From the NCBI GenBank assembly GCA_023390055.1, contig JAEWDP010000098.1:1-24665 (forward strand): a DNA stretch of 24,665 nucleotides, in the 5' to 3' direction. Numbering within the stretch: the stretch's first letter is position 1; every line of letters begins with the position of its first letter. The DNA comes from Pseudomonadota bacterium. Its GTDB lineage: Bacteria; Pseudomonadota; Alphaproteobacteria; Rhizobiales; Rhizobiaceae. Of the stretch, positions 16,391 through 23,407 are shown in pieces. The notes under the pieces are model-generated. The model made no database searches. It saw only the letters and a list, made by a program, of their open reading frames with translations, and had not been told where the DNA came from. A program made the translations under genes and the position numbers.

Positions 16391-17593
16391 TTATTCGTGT
16401 CGTAGTGCTTCGATAGGATTGAGCTGGGCTGCTCGTCGTGCCGGAAAATAGCCGAACACGACACCGATCAGCGCCGAGAACGCGAAGGCCACGAAGATGA
16501 TCGCCGGGCTTGTGACGAACGGGACGCCGAGCATTCCGACAGCGAGATAGGCGAGAGAGAGCCCGACCAGGATACCGCTTACCCCTCCAAACACGCTAAG
16601 CATCACCGCTTCGACGAGAAATTGCGTCAGTACCTGCCGCTCCAGAGCGCCGATGGCAAGCCGGATGCCGATTTCACGTGTCCTTTCGGTCACCGAAACA
16701 AGCATGATGTTCATGATGCCGATCCCCCCTACGAGCAGGCTGACGGCAGCCACAGCGCCTAGAAGGCCTGTCAGAAGGGTCGTTGTTCCGGTCATTGCTG
16801 CGGCCATCTGCGACATGTCGCTGACGGAAAAGTCGTCGTTTTTGCCAATTGCGATGCGTCGGCGTTCCCTCAGCAGGCTTTCAACATCCGACTGGACCTT
16901 TGCTGTGGAAAAACCATCCTGTGCAGACAGGACAATGCTGGATATGGTCGTCGTTCCGCCGATGCGTCTTTGATGAAGCTTCAAGGGCATGATGATGGTG
17001 TCATCCTGATCATTGCCCATGCCTGATTGCCCCTTGGCCTCCAGGAGACCGACAACGGGGCAGGAGATGTTGCTGACACGAATTGTCAGTCCGACCGGAT
17101 CAGCGGCGCCAAAGAGCTCTTCTCGAACGGTCTGGCCAATGATGCACGCAGCCTGTCCCCTTTCTTCCGCCGGCAGGAAGTCCCGTCCCGAAGCAAGGCT
17201 CCAGTCTTGTGCAACAAGGTAGTCGTTATTGGTTCCGATAATGCTTGTCGAACGGTTGGCCCCTCCAGCGATCACTGTTGCCGTACCTCGATTTACGGGA
17301 GCAACAGCCCGTAAACCGGAGATCTGATTGGCAATTGCGAGAATATCCCGGTCATTGAAATGCTTGGCTTCGCTGCTCGCCCGGCCAGGTCCCCACTGCC
17401 CGGGACGCACGAAGAGCGTGTTGGTCCCGAGCCTTGAAAGCTCGGACTGTACCTGGGCTGTGGTGCCATTGCCGATGGTCACCATGGCAATGACGGCTGC
17501 AACACCAATCACGACACCAAGAACGGTCAGGAACGAACGCATGAGATTGCGCCGAATGGCGCGCCAGGCAAGTTTTGCCGTTTCAAAGAACAT
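16391..17593 (-). CDS. MacB-like ABC transporter permease (FtsX family)
   Basis: A 400-aa inner-membrane subunit with four membrane segments: one near residues 18-40 (FLTVLGVVIGVAAVIAM), a large periplasmic MacB-type domain (about 45-265), and three in the C-terminal third (LLVGGIGIMNIMLVSVTERT and two later helices), ending in FPARRAAQLNPIEALRHE, the FtsX-type coupling end. It would form the mechanotransmission pump of a tripartite exporter with the adaptor and ATPase encoded just upstream. The start ATG at 17593 has GAAGG eight bases ahead, overlaps the ATPase end by 11 bases, and gives MFFETAKLAWRAIRRN. An ATG two codons earlier has too little spacing. Substrate is unknown: a peptide, siderophore, lipid or drug are all possible. 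Confidence 0.92.
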   Translation of the reverse strand: MFFETAKLAWRAIRRNLMRSFLTVLGVVIGVAAVIAMVTIGNGTTAQVQSELSRLGTNTLFVRPGQWGPGRASSEAKHFNDRDILAIANQISGLRAVAPVNRGTATVIAGGANRSTSIIGTNNDYLVAQDWSLASGRDFLPAEERGQAACIIGQTVREELFGAADPVGLTIRVSNISCPVVGLLEAKGQSGMGNDQDDTIIMPLKLHQRRIGGTTTISSIVLSAQDGFSTAKVQSDVESLLRERRRIAIGKNDDFSVSDMSQMAAAMTGTTTLLTGLLGAVAAVSLLVGGIGIMNIMLVSVTERTREIGIRLAIGALERQVLTQFLVEAVMLSVFGGVSGILVGLSLAYLAVGMLGVPFVTSPAIIFVAFAFSALIGVVFGYFPARRAAQLNPIEALRHE

Positions 17594-18314
17594 GGGCATG
17601 CCCTTCAGCCTGCAAGTCGTCACTGGCCAGATGACCATCGACGAAGCGAAGAAGGCGTTTGCCGAATGCCGCAATGTCTTCTTCGTGAGTTACCATGATG
17701 ACGGTGATGCCGCGTTCGCTGTTGAGCCTCGAAATCAGATCCATGATCTCCCGACTGGTCCTGGTATCGAGATTGCCGGTCGGCTCGTCGGCGAGGAGAA
17801 CCGCGGGATCCGTGACGATGGCGCGGGCGATGGCGACACGTTGCTGTTGTCCTCCCGACAATTCCTGCGTCGTGTGACCCTCGCGACCCTTCAGCCCCAC
17901 CTGTTCGAGCGCCTTCATGGCACGCTCGCGCCGTTCGCTCGACGCCATGCCCCTGTAGACGAGAGGAAGTTCGACATTTTCAACAGCCGAAGTCCGCGCC
18001 AGAAGGTTGAAGCCCTGAAAGACAAAGCCCAGCATGTGCCGACGCAACATCGTCAACTGGCTCCGGTTGAAGCCGCTTGTAGCGATCCCCTGATAAAGAT
18101 AATCGCCGGTGGTTGGTACATCGAGGGCACCAATGATGTTCATTGCCGTCGATTTTCCGGACCCCGACGGTCCCATGATCGAGACGAACTCACCGGCATC
18201 GATTGTCAGGTCTATGTGATCAAGCGCCCGGATGGTGGCCTCACCACGCCCATAGAACTTGGATACCTGACGGAATTCGATCAATGGCGTCTGCGTCATG
18301 TCATCATCAGCCAT
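17583..18314 (-). CDS. MacB-like ABC transporter ATPase
   Basis: A 243-aa cytoplasmic ATPase of the LolD/MacB group. Walker A is GPSGSGKST (48-56), the Q-loop is Gln100 in FVFQGFNLL, the signature is LSGGQQQR (152-159), Walker B is VLLADEPTGNLD with D176-E177, and the switch His is H210 in VTHEED. In E. coli MacB this domain is fused to the permease; here the two are separate genes. The start chosen overlaps the adaptor's stop codon (ATGGCTGA), suggesting translational coupling. An ATG five codons later (18299) is possible because neither has a strong ribosome site. The longer in-frame extension to 18410 lies inside the adaptor gene and is rejected. Confidence 0.93.
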   Translation of the reverse strand: MADDDMTQTPLIEFRQVSKFYGRGEATIRALDHIDLTIDAGEFVSIMGPSGSGKSTAMNIIGALDVPTTGDYLYQGIATSGFNRSQLTMLRRHMLGFVFQGFNLLARTSAVENVELPLVYRGMASSERRERAMKALEQVGLKGREGHTTQELSGGQQQRVAIARAIVTDPAVLLADEPTGNLDTRTSREIMDLISRLNSERGITVIMVTHEEDIAAFGKRLLRFVDGHLASDDLQAEGHAHVL

Positions 18315-19629
18315 TGCGTGCGATGGAATCTGTGATGACGAGATCGCCTTCTTCCAGCGCACCTGAACGTATGACGGTCGATTGACCGTCGGTCGGCCCA
18401 ACCTCGACACTCACCTGCACCGGAGCGCCATTTTGCAGTATCCAGACGTTGCGGGCTCCTCTTGTTCCGTCGCCGTCGCGGTTGCGTGCACCGCGACCCA
18501 TGCGCGGAGCCCTGAAGAGACGCGTCAGAATGCTGCCGCCGCGTTCGTTGGCAGATGGCGGCGCGTAGCGCAGGGCGGCATTGGGAACCAGAAGCGCATC
18601 TTCAACCGATTCGACGACGATGTCGGCCGTGGCTGTCATTCCGGGTCTGAGCAGAAGGTCATCGTTGTCGACCGTCAAAATTGCCTTGTAGGTCACCACG
18701 TTGGAAACCGTTTCGGACGCAAAGCGGATCGTCTGGATTTCGGCAGGGAAGACCTGATCAGGATAGGCGTCAACGGAAAATGTCGCCTCCTGGTCCTCGC
18801 GAACCTTGCCGACATCGGCTTCGTCTACGGCAACCTGGAGTTCCATCCGGCGCAGATCACCAGCAATCGTGAACAGGACAGGCGCATTGAGGGACGAGGC
18901 AACAGTCTGGCCCGGCTCTGCATCGCGTGTAAGGATGACGCCATCGATGGGCGACACGATCTTCGACTTGGCGAGATTGACTTCAGCAAGACGCAGGCTC
19001 GCCTCTGCAGATTCAACGGCTGCCGCGCTGACCGCCTTTGATGCGACGGCGCCTTCATGCGCGAAACGTGCCGTATCAAGTTCCTGCTGACTGGTGACAC
19101 TTCGCCCGGCAAGGCCCGTCAGCCGGTCAAACGTCGTTTTGGCGGAGGCAACTTCAGTCTCCGCCTTCAGGAGATTGGCGCGCGCAGATGCAAGTTGGGC
19201 GCGGGCATTTTCGACGTCTGCCTGAAGCTTGCTCGTATCGAGTTGTGCAAGAACGTCGCCTGCGTTCACGGTCGAGTTGTACGTCACATTGACGCCGCGG
19301 ATCGTCCCCGACAGCTCGCTTGAAATATCCACCTGGTCTGTTGGCTGAACAGACCCGGTTGCGGTCACGATGACCTGTAGGTTGCCACGTTCAGCCGTTC
19401 CGGTTGTATGATTGTATGCTGGGCCGTCGCCCTGCAGGGCGATATAAGCACCGATACCAGCCGTGACTGCCACAAGCAGTCCAAGCGTCCACAAAACCTT
19501 GCGGCGCCGTGGTCGTGCGCTCTGTGTGGCCAGAATTGCTGCAAGATCCGGTACCGGAGTCGTCTTGTTGTCGGCAATGTCCGTTTCAGCTTTCACTTGC
19601 AGATCCTCGTTCGCAAGGCGTTCGCTCAT
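18307..19629 (-). CDS. MacA-like periplasmic adaptor (membrane fusion protein)
   Basis: A 440-aa adaptor that links the inner-membrane pump to an outer-membrane channel. It has a 43-residue cytoplasmic lead, one membrane segment (about 44-64, after RRRK), then a lipoyl half (VQPTDQVDISSELSGTI), a coiled-coil hairpin (about 130-215, Ala/Glu/Lys-rich), the second lipoyl half (IVSPIDGVILTRDAEPGQTV), a beta-barrel domain and a membrane-proximal domain ending EGDLVITDSIARNG. An Arg/Gly-rich insertion (RAPRMGRGARNRDGDGTRGAR) interrupts the last domain and is unusual. The start ATG 19629 gives MSERLANED; alternatives at 19659 and 19689 exist and no start has a good ribosome site. No tolC-like gene is in the window. 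Confidence 0.9.
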   Translation of the reverse strand: MSERLANEDLQVKAETDIADNKTTPVPDLAAILATQSARPRRRKVLWTLGLLVAVTAGIGAYIALQGDGPAYNHTTGTAERGNLQVIVTATGSVQPTDQVDISSELSGTIRGVNVTYNSTVNAGDVLAQLDTSKLQADVENARAQLASARANLLKAETEVASAKTTFDRLTGLAGRSVTSQQELDTARFAHEGAVASKAVSAAAVESAEASLRLAEVNLAKSKIVSPIDGVILTRDAEPGQTVASSLNAPVLFTIAGDLRRMELQVAVDEADVGKVREDQEATFSVDAYPDQVFPAEIQTIRFASETVSNVVTYKAILTVDNDDLLLRPGMTATADIVVESVEDALLVPNAALRYAPPSANERGGSILTRLFRAPRMGRGARNRDGDGTRGARNVWILQNGAPVQVSVEVGPTDGQSTVIRSGALEEGDLVITDSIARNG

Positions 19630-19946
19630 GCTGATTGTGAAGCAGAACCCTGCCCACATCAAAAGCCGCGATATGACCCGCAATGACATGTACGACGATG
19701 AAAACCAACTTAAACTTCCGTAAGGTGGGCTGCCAACCGATCTGTCCTTTAGCTTTCATCGCGAATGTTCGACGCAAATATCGTGCATCATCCTTTTCAG
19801 CATTTCTGTGTTGGAGGCAGCATGGTTGCGCATCCGCCATGGGCTGTACGGTAAAGGATCAGGCTTCGGGACATCCGAAACAGATTGATGTTCCTGTCAT
19901 TGCGTATTTCGCGCACAAGGATCGCAACCCGTTCGTGCAAAATCCC
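19630..19946. other. Gene-free stretch upstream of the efflux operon
   Basis: About 317 bases between the adaptor start and the next stop. It should hold the efflux promoter, but no convincing -35/-10 pair or operator was seen. Open frames on either strand here lack ribosome sites and look random. Confidence 0.5.
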
Positions 19947-20141
19947 TCAGTCAGGTGCGCTTGCCGTTGCAGGCGGTGTGGGAACGCCGAACCGTTCCGG
20001 GAGGAATGCCGTCTCAACTGATTGTCCTGCCAGTCTATCCGACTTGCTGTCCGTTCGATTGTTTAATGGCCAAAGGGACGCGCCCAGGACAAAGGCTGCC
20101 AGCAGAAATGTAAATGTGAAAAGGATCGTTTTGGTGGTCAC
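19947..20141 (-). CDS. Small membrane-anchored or exported protein (64 aa), GTG start
   Basis: A 64-aa protein with a hydrophobic N-terminal segment (residues 5-24, ILFTFTFLLAAFVLGASLW) and a polar tail of 40 residues rich in Ser, Pro and Ala. It is either a single-pass inner-membrane protein or secreted. No family is recognised. The GTG at 20141 is preferred to the ATG at 20195 because AGAGG stands eight bases ahead of it, and a perfect GGAAC-N17-CGTT promoter places the transcript start near 20155, which excludes the upstream ATG. The gene lies downstream of another tiny membrane protein (20228-20353) on the same strand. It is likely a general-stress gene on promoter evidence; the function is unknown. 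Confidence 0.65.
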   Translation of the reverse strand: MTTKTILFTFTFLLAAFVLGASLWPLNNRTDSKSDRLAGQSVETAFLPERFGVPTPPATASAPD

Positions 20142-20161
20142 GGCGTCACCTCTTGAAATAT

Positions 20162-20187
20162 AACGACCCCGCAGCCGGTTTCGTTCC
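20162..20187 (-). promoter_or_regulatory. EcfG-type general stress promoter (exact match)
   Basis: On the minus strand the order is GGAAC (20187-20183), 17 bases, CGTT (20165-20162). This equals the alphaproteobacterial EcfG consensus. The start would be near 20155, 14 bases before the GTG of the 64-aa gene. Confidence 0.7.
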
Positions 20188-20227
20188 AGCAGCATTCAAA
20201 GGTGAGGGATGACGGATGGAGCCACTT

Positions 20228-20353
20228 TCAGCTCTCCTTCGCCATCTCCATGGGGGAGGCCAGGATATCAACATGTCCTATTGATCGATCGACATATTTG
20301 AACGCCAGAATGCTTAGTACCGATGCGAGCAGGACCACGAAAATGATGCGCAT
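20228..20353 (-). CDS. Tiny single-pass membrane protein (41 aa)
   Basis: A 41-aa open frame, MRIIFVVLLASVLSILAF for the first 18 residues, then KYVDRSIGHVDILASPMEMAKES. The first part is one membrane helix or an uncleaved signal; the tail is mildly charged. AAGGAG stands six bases before the ATG, a near-ideal ribosome site, and a GGAAC-N17-GGTT element lies just upstream (20401-20376). These signals make it a credible gene despite its size. No family is recognised. It is 86 bases upstream of the 64-aa membrane protein on the same strand, each with its own stress-type promoter. Confidence 0.7.
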   Translation of the reverse strand: MRIIFVVLLASVLSILAFKYVDRSIGHVDILASPMEMAKES

Positions 20354-20375
20354 GCACGACTCCTTCGGGCGTCAA

Positions 20376-20401
20376 AACCCGCAAAGGTCGGGCTCGGTTC
20401 C
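20376..20401 (-). promoter_or_regulatory. EcfG-type general stress promoter (one mismatch)
   Basis: GGAAC (20401-20397), 17 bases, GGTT (20379-20376) on the minus strand. Transcription would begin near 20369, 16 bases before the 41-aa gene, just ahead of its AAGGAG. Confidence 0.55.
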
Positions 20402-20769
20402 TCTGAAGGGCAATTAGTCGAGTGATAGTGGCGCTTGTGCATCACCTGGCTTGCACGAGTGGTCCACTAAGACCTTCCAATCCACGCCTTGACATATGCA
20501 CTGTCGGAAAATGCAGGGCCGCAAAGTCTGCCACATTGACGGTTCGCCGCAACTGGAAGGCTTGCGAAAGAAGGCCCGACCGGATTGGCGGAAACCGAGC
20601 GGACCTTCTCGCTTCCAGTGCTCCAACTATTCTGTATTGAAGCGCGTATATTATGTGCATCTAATAGTTACGGAATGTTTACCGGCAGGCGCCTCAACGG
20701 CGTGGCGCGGATGAGGTTTTTGCATGTTGATCGGCTTTGGAGGCAGGGAGCAACGCTGGGCAATAAGAC

Positions 20770-20796
20770 AAGCCCGATACAAAACGCATCGGGCTT
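20770..20796 (-). terminator. Terminator after the glycine-zipper gene
   Basis: AAGCCCGAT and ATCGGGCTT form a perfect nine-pair stem around a nine-base loop, 28 bases after the stop codon. In the gene's direction it is followed by GTCTTATTG, only weakly T-rich. Confidence 0.7.
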
Positions 20797-20823
20797 CATG
20801 GATGAAGCTTAGACGTTCAAAGC

Positions 20824-21216
20824 TTATTCGATGACTTGAACCACGGCACGTGTCGTGGGGTCGACGATCACCCGGCGTTCATTAACGTAGGTATAGGCAT
20901 ATTCGGGTGCCTCCGGAACGGGGGTCAGGACAACCGTCTGTGGCAGTGGCTGGCCAACGACTATTTCTTGCTCCACGATGACAGGCTCCGGTGGCAAGGG
21001 TTGCTCACGCACATATGTTACAACCTGGTCTGGTGGCGGGTCGATGGCTGTGCCGATCACCGCTCCTGCAACTCCACCGACTGCGGCACCGACAGGCCCT
21101 CCGACGATCGCACCCGTCACTGCACCGCCAGCCGCACCGCTTGCGGTGCCTTCCTGAGCGCTTGCACCGGTGCCAAGCATCGCGATTGATGCAACTGCGA
21201 TTACAAGTTTGTTCAT
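20824..21216 (-). CDS. Exported glycine-zipper protein with DUF1236-like C-terminus
   Basis: A 130-aa protein with a cleavable signal peptide (MNKLVIAVASIAMLGTGASA, cut before QEG), then a Gly/Ala-rich stretch (about 22-56) with repeated GxxxG spacing (AAGGAVTGAIVGGPVGAAVG), a Pro/Gln/Val linker, and a C-terminal domain with YVNERRVIVDPTTRAVVQVIE. That last block resembles DUF1236, common in rhizobial periplasmic proteins. Glycine zippers are known to insert into or span membranes; the role here is not known. The start at 21216 has AAGGAG seven bases ahead; ATGs at 21222 and 21249 lie over or before that site and are rejected. A GGAAC-N16-TGTT element upstream suggests stress control. Confidence 0.88.
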   Translation of the reverse strand: MNKLVIAVASIAMLGTGASAQEGTASGAAGGAVTGAIVGGPVGAAVGGVAGAVIGTAIDPPPDQVVTYVREQPLPPEPVIVEQEIVVGQPLPQTVVLTPVPEAPEYAYTYVNERRVIVDPTTRAVVQVIE

Positions 21217-21248
21217 GGCCATCTCCTTTCGGTTAAGAGTGGCCACCA

Positions 21249-21273
21249 AACAAAGTCGCCAGACATTCGTTCC
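21249..21273 (-). promoter_or_regulatory. EcfG-type general stress promoter (one mismatch)
   Basis: GGAAC (21273-21269), 16 bases, TGTT (21252-21249) on the minus strand. The start would be near 21242, 26 bases before the glycine-zipper ATG. Confidence 0.55.
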
Positions 21274-21442
21274 CGGAGAAGGTCATCATCGTTGTGGCGA
21301 TAAGGGGCAAAAGCCCCCTCTATCGACCGTTTATGGCTGCGTCACCCCCGGATCCGTTACGGAGTTCACGTCCGTAGATCCTGGCTTTTGCGTCAGGGTG
21401 CCTGGGGAACAGCCGGACTTGAATCAGATTTCGACAACCTGG

Positions 21443-21472
21443 TTGAATTTCAGATTTGCGCTCCATCTATAT
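21443..21472 (+). promoter_or_regulatory. Possible housekeeping promoter of the TTG-start gene
   Basis: TTGAAT (21443-21448), 18 bases, CTATAT (21467-21472). The start near 21479 would leave a leader of about 12 bases that begins at the ribosome site. A GGAAC at 21406 with GATT 16 bases later is a weaker stress-type alternative. Confidence 0.3.
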
Positions 21473-21490
21473 GCATAGAAGGAGACCAAA

Positions 21491-21718
21491 TTGACCCGTG
21501 TTCCAGACGTTCTGCCATCTCATGAACAGACCAGCGTCGTATCTGACGCCCTAATTGAATGGTGCGCACAGAACTCCATTGACCCGGAAGGTCCTCGCGG
21601 CCGTGCCGTCGCGCACGCAATGAATGCAATGTACCAAAGTGGGAAGATCTGGCGCCATGAACTTATGGCATATGGCAAGCCGCGGGTTCCGAGATTGGCA
21701 GTATTGCCTACCCGGTGA
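21491..21718 (+). CDS. Small conserved-type hypothetical protein (75 aa), TTG start
   Basis: A 75-aa soluble protein without signal or membrane segment. The middle part, SDALIEWCAQNSIDPEGPRGRAV, followed by AMNAMYQSGKIWRHEL, resembles small rhizobial hypothetical proteins of the same general pattern (acidic helix, one Cys, D/E-G-R block); I recognise the style, not a function. The TTG start is supported by AAGGAG with six bases spacing, one of the best ribosome sites in this part of the window, and no ATG follows until deep in the frame. It is divergent from the glycine-zipper gene (274 bp between starts). Confidence 0.65.
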   Translation: MTRVPDVLPSHEQTSVVSDALIEWCAQNSIDPEGPRGRAVAHAMNAMYQSGKIWRHELMAYGKPRVPRLAVLPTR

Positions 21719-21816
21719 TATCGGTGATCATTGCGGGTGGTGGATGCGGGGCGCAGGACGATGTCGTCGGCACTTCAAAGGCCAGGATCCTCTGGTGCCT
21801 TCGAGCATTTGTGGAA

Positions 21817-21834
21817 TCGGTTTCTTGAAACCGA
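21817..21834. repeat. Inverted repeat downstream of the 75-aa gene
   Basis: TCGGTTTC-TT-GAAACCGA is a perfect eight-base inverted repeat about 100 bases after the stop codon. There is no T-run, so it may be a transcript end or an operator. Confidence 0.4.
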
Positions 21835-22004
21835 ATTTGCCACTGTTCTGCACGAACTGAATGAGCAACTACCGAGCAGGACATTTTTTCGCGCGTCTGC
21901 ATGTACGATCCTGGTCAGCTTGACGAGCCATTGAGAAACGGGTGCGGAAACATTGTTTGCATGGCGCAGTCATGCCTGCATTGCTTTCGTGGGACCTGGT
22001 TGTC

Positions 22005-22029
22005 GGAACATTAGAAGTGGCAAGCGGTT
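22005..22029 (+). promoter_or_regulatory. EcfG-type general stress promoter (one mismatch)
   Basis: GGAAC (22005-22009), 16 bases, GGTT (22026-22029). The start would be near 22036, about 22 bases before the ATG at 22058 and just ahead of AGGAGG. Confidence 0.55.
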
Positions 22030-22057
22030 TGGTCGTTTTTCCGCAGGAGGAAATGCG

Positions 22058-22408
22058 ATGAAGATTGAACTCATTTCAGTGATCATTGGTGGCCTGGTCG
22101 TGGTCCCGGCGAACCCTGCCTTGGCAGATTGTGTAGACATGAGCGCATCTGCGGCCGGTCAGTCTGAGACGGGAATGTCAAAAGACGGCACTCACGCTCC
22201 GCTCGAAAATAAGGATGAAACACAAGCACAGCCGGGGCCGGCCACGGGAACGACAACCACAAGCTCAGATATGGCCGCGAAATCACCTGAGAAGGACGGG
22301 AGCAACCTGCCAATGGGTGAAAGCCCGGATCTGGCGACATCCGGGCAGGACGCTCAAGCCCAGCAGGAGGGCGGCAAGTCGGCTGGTGCGGTCGCGCAGA
22401 AGTGCTAG
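22058..22408 (+). CDS. Exported low-complexity protein, possibly YjbE-like
   Basis: A 116-aa protein with a signal peptide (residues 1-23, ending ANPALA before DCVDMS) and a hydrophilic, disordered body rich in Gly, Gln, Thr, Ala and Asp. A repeat is visible: SKDGTHAPLENK (about 41-52) and EKDGSNLPMGES (about 78-89). The end has DLATSGQDAQAQQEGGKSAG and a final Cys. Rhizobial proteins with such DGTHAPLE and LATS-QD blocks are, as far as I recall, sometimes labelled exopolysaccharide production protein YjbE, but I cannot confirm this. AGGAGG stands eight bases before ATG 22058; the in-frame ATG at 21953 is before the predicted transcript start. The two cysteines (24 and 116) could bond in the periplasm. 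Confidence 0.8.
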   Translation: MKIELISVIIGGLVVVPANPALADCVDMSASAAGQSETGMSKDGTHAPLENKDETQAQPGPATGTTTTSSDMAAKSPEKDGSNLPMGESPDLATSGQDAQAQQEGGKSAGAVAQKC

Positions 22409-22978
22409 ATAAAACCTCTGACGTCCGGGCCTTGCTTTTGCCGGTCGTTCGACGGGATAGACCGATGTCGGGGCAATGAACCCGGATCAAGGAATGATCT
22501 GTCGCTGATCATGAACTATGTATGATGGTCGTTCGGCGTTGCTCGTAACACTGACTGCAAGCTTTTTAGCCCCTGGAATCAGGATGGCTTGGAGGCGTTG
22601 ATGGATCCATCGCGTTGGCTGCTACGGTATGCCAACCAGCTAGCTGATCCCGTCAGGCCATAACAGTCGGAGGGCACACCGGGGGTAATGGGGGGAAGGT
22701 GCACCCTCCTAGCACCGTAACCGGCACTACAGCATTAATGATCGTGAAACGTGAAGGTTCCGCTCCATGCGAAAGTGTGATTTTTTACATGCCAAAGGGC
22801 AGTCATAAATCTCAATGGTTTCTAATCAGCCTCTAGTGAAAAATGTCAACATGCACCGGTAGGCAACTGTATTAATAGGTAAATTTTAATCCAGTTGTTT
22901 GCGGAAAGCTGGCGTCATATCAGATTGAGACATCCATCCCGTCGTTGAGGCTGTGGACGTAGCCCACACCAGCCCTTA
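22409..22978. other. 570-bp stretch without a protein gene, rich in hairpins
   Basis: No frame with a ribosome site or protein-like content was seen on either strand. The left half has several inverted repeats (22601-22610, 22614-22636, 22669-22709). The right half is AT-rich, especially 22780-22910. It separates the exported 116-aa gene from the end of the leftward endonuclease gene. Confidence 0.55.
22600..22814 (-). ncRNA. Possible small RNA with a C-rich loop (speculative)
   Basis: On the minus strand, GGAGGG (22709-22704) pairs with CCCTCC (22674-22669) and CACC (22701-22698) with GGTG (22680-22677), separated by a symmetric two-base internal loop. The 17-base terminal loop is TTCCCCCCATTACCCCC. 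A second hairpin pairs GTTGGC with GCCAAC (22636-22614). TTGACA at 22849-22844 with ATTAGA 17 bases later could start a leftward transcript near 22814. C-rich loops that can cover ribosome sites are known in alphaproteobacterial small RNAs. No terminator was identified, so the ends are guesses. Confidence 0.25.
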
Positions 22979-23362
22979 CTACGGTGCCGCCTGAAGCCGT
23001 TCAGCCAACCGGGCTCGATTGAGCGCCAGCGCGACATCTGATGGTGACCAATCCCCATGCCATTCAATCGGGATGCCGATCAGCAGTCCCGCGAGGTTTG
23101 TGAAGTTCGGCGCGTAGCCGCGCCTTAGCATCTCGCAGATCAGTTCTTCCTGCCGCTTGGCCAGATAGCCAAGACGCGGATAGAAGAACCGGATATGGCC
23201 CGGGCCGAGCAAATATTCCGCCGGATTGCGCCGATCATCCGGCTTTTCTCCTCGCGCAATTGCTGCACGCACGAGGCCGAAGATGCGCGGAAGCTCCCGA
23301 TATTCCGCAACCAGATGGGGCCCGGTGAGTTCAGCGGCCGGGACGCAGTTGATGCGTGTCAC
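22979..23362 (-). CDS. denV: Pyrimidine-dimer DNA glycosylase (T4 endonuclease V family)
   Basis: A 127-aa UV-repair enzyme related to phage T4 DenV. It flips out and cleaves the glycosyl bond at cyclobutane pyrimidine dimers, then nicks the backbone. The N-terminus reads TRIN after the initiator Met, with catalytic Thr2; Glu23 is conserved in AEYRELPRIFG; His16, GPGHIRFFYPRLGYL and KRQEELICEMLRRGY match the family through the core. The frame ends at ERLQAAP, about 11 residues shorter than T4 DenV (138 aa), so the C-terminal aromatic tail (WYKYYG in T4), which helps dimer recognition, is missing. Translation starts at a GTG. It begins 45 bases after the lipocalin stop and is probably in its operon, hence perhaps under the stress promoter at 23944-23969. 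The symbol is by homology. Confidence 0.92.
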   Translation of the reverse strand: MTRINCVPAAELTGPHLVAEYRELPRIFGLVRAAIARGEKPDDRRNPAEYLLGPGHIRFFYPRLGYLAKRQEELICEMLRRGYAPNFTNLAGLLIGIPIEWHGDWSPSDVALALNRARLAERLQAAP

Positions 23363-23407
23363 GTGGGCGAAGTTCCGGTTGGTGAGAAGTATCCAAGGCC
23401 CGAACTA

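Larger units (their letters stand above)
20354..20823. other. 470-bp stretch without a recognised gene
   Basis: It contains the stress-type promoter of the 41-aa gene at its left end and the terminator of the glycine-zipper gene at its right end. Open frames of about 70 codons occur on both strands but overlap each other, lack ribosome sites and show no domain or signal sequence. An AT-rich patch lies near 20630-20680. I see nothing else that can be supported. Confidence 0.5.
21719..22057. other. 339-bp spacer with a hairpin and a stress-type promoter
   Basis: It holds the 21817-21834 inverted repeat and the GGAAC element at 22005. A 67-codon open frame (21731-21934) has no ribosome site and no recognisable features. 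Confidence 0.5.

Noticed and set aside
17328..18335. Plus-strand frame of 335 codons in the efflux region
   Set aside because: It runs opposite the permease and ATPase genes, whose motifs are clear. No ribosome site.
19683..20021. Plus-strand frame of 112 codons upstream of the efflux operon
   Set aside because: Cys/Arg-rich, no ribosome site, and antisense to the better supported 64-aa gene at its right end.
21406..21430. GGAAC-N16-GATT as a sixth stress promoter, for the TTG-start gene
   Set aside because: Only two of four -10 bases match, and a TTGAAT/CTATAT pair closer to the gene competes. Left as a weak possibility in that promoter entry.
21731..21934. 67-codon plus-strand frame after the 75-aa gene
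   Set aside because: No ribosome site, crosses the inverted repeat at 21817, and no recognisable composition.
22672..22699. G-quadruplex on the plus strand
   Set aside because: Only three clear G-tracts; a fourth requires splitting the six-G run. The competing hairpin is equally plausible, so it is mentioned only within the small-RNA finding.
22650..22730. SRP RNA, cobalamin riboswitch or RNase P RNA in the gene-free region
   Set aside because: GTCAGGCC and GG-rich runs were suggestive, but the other conserved blocks of these RNAs are absent.
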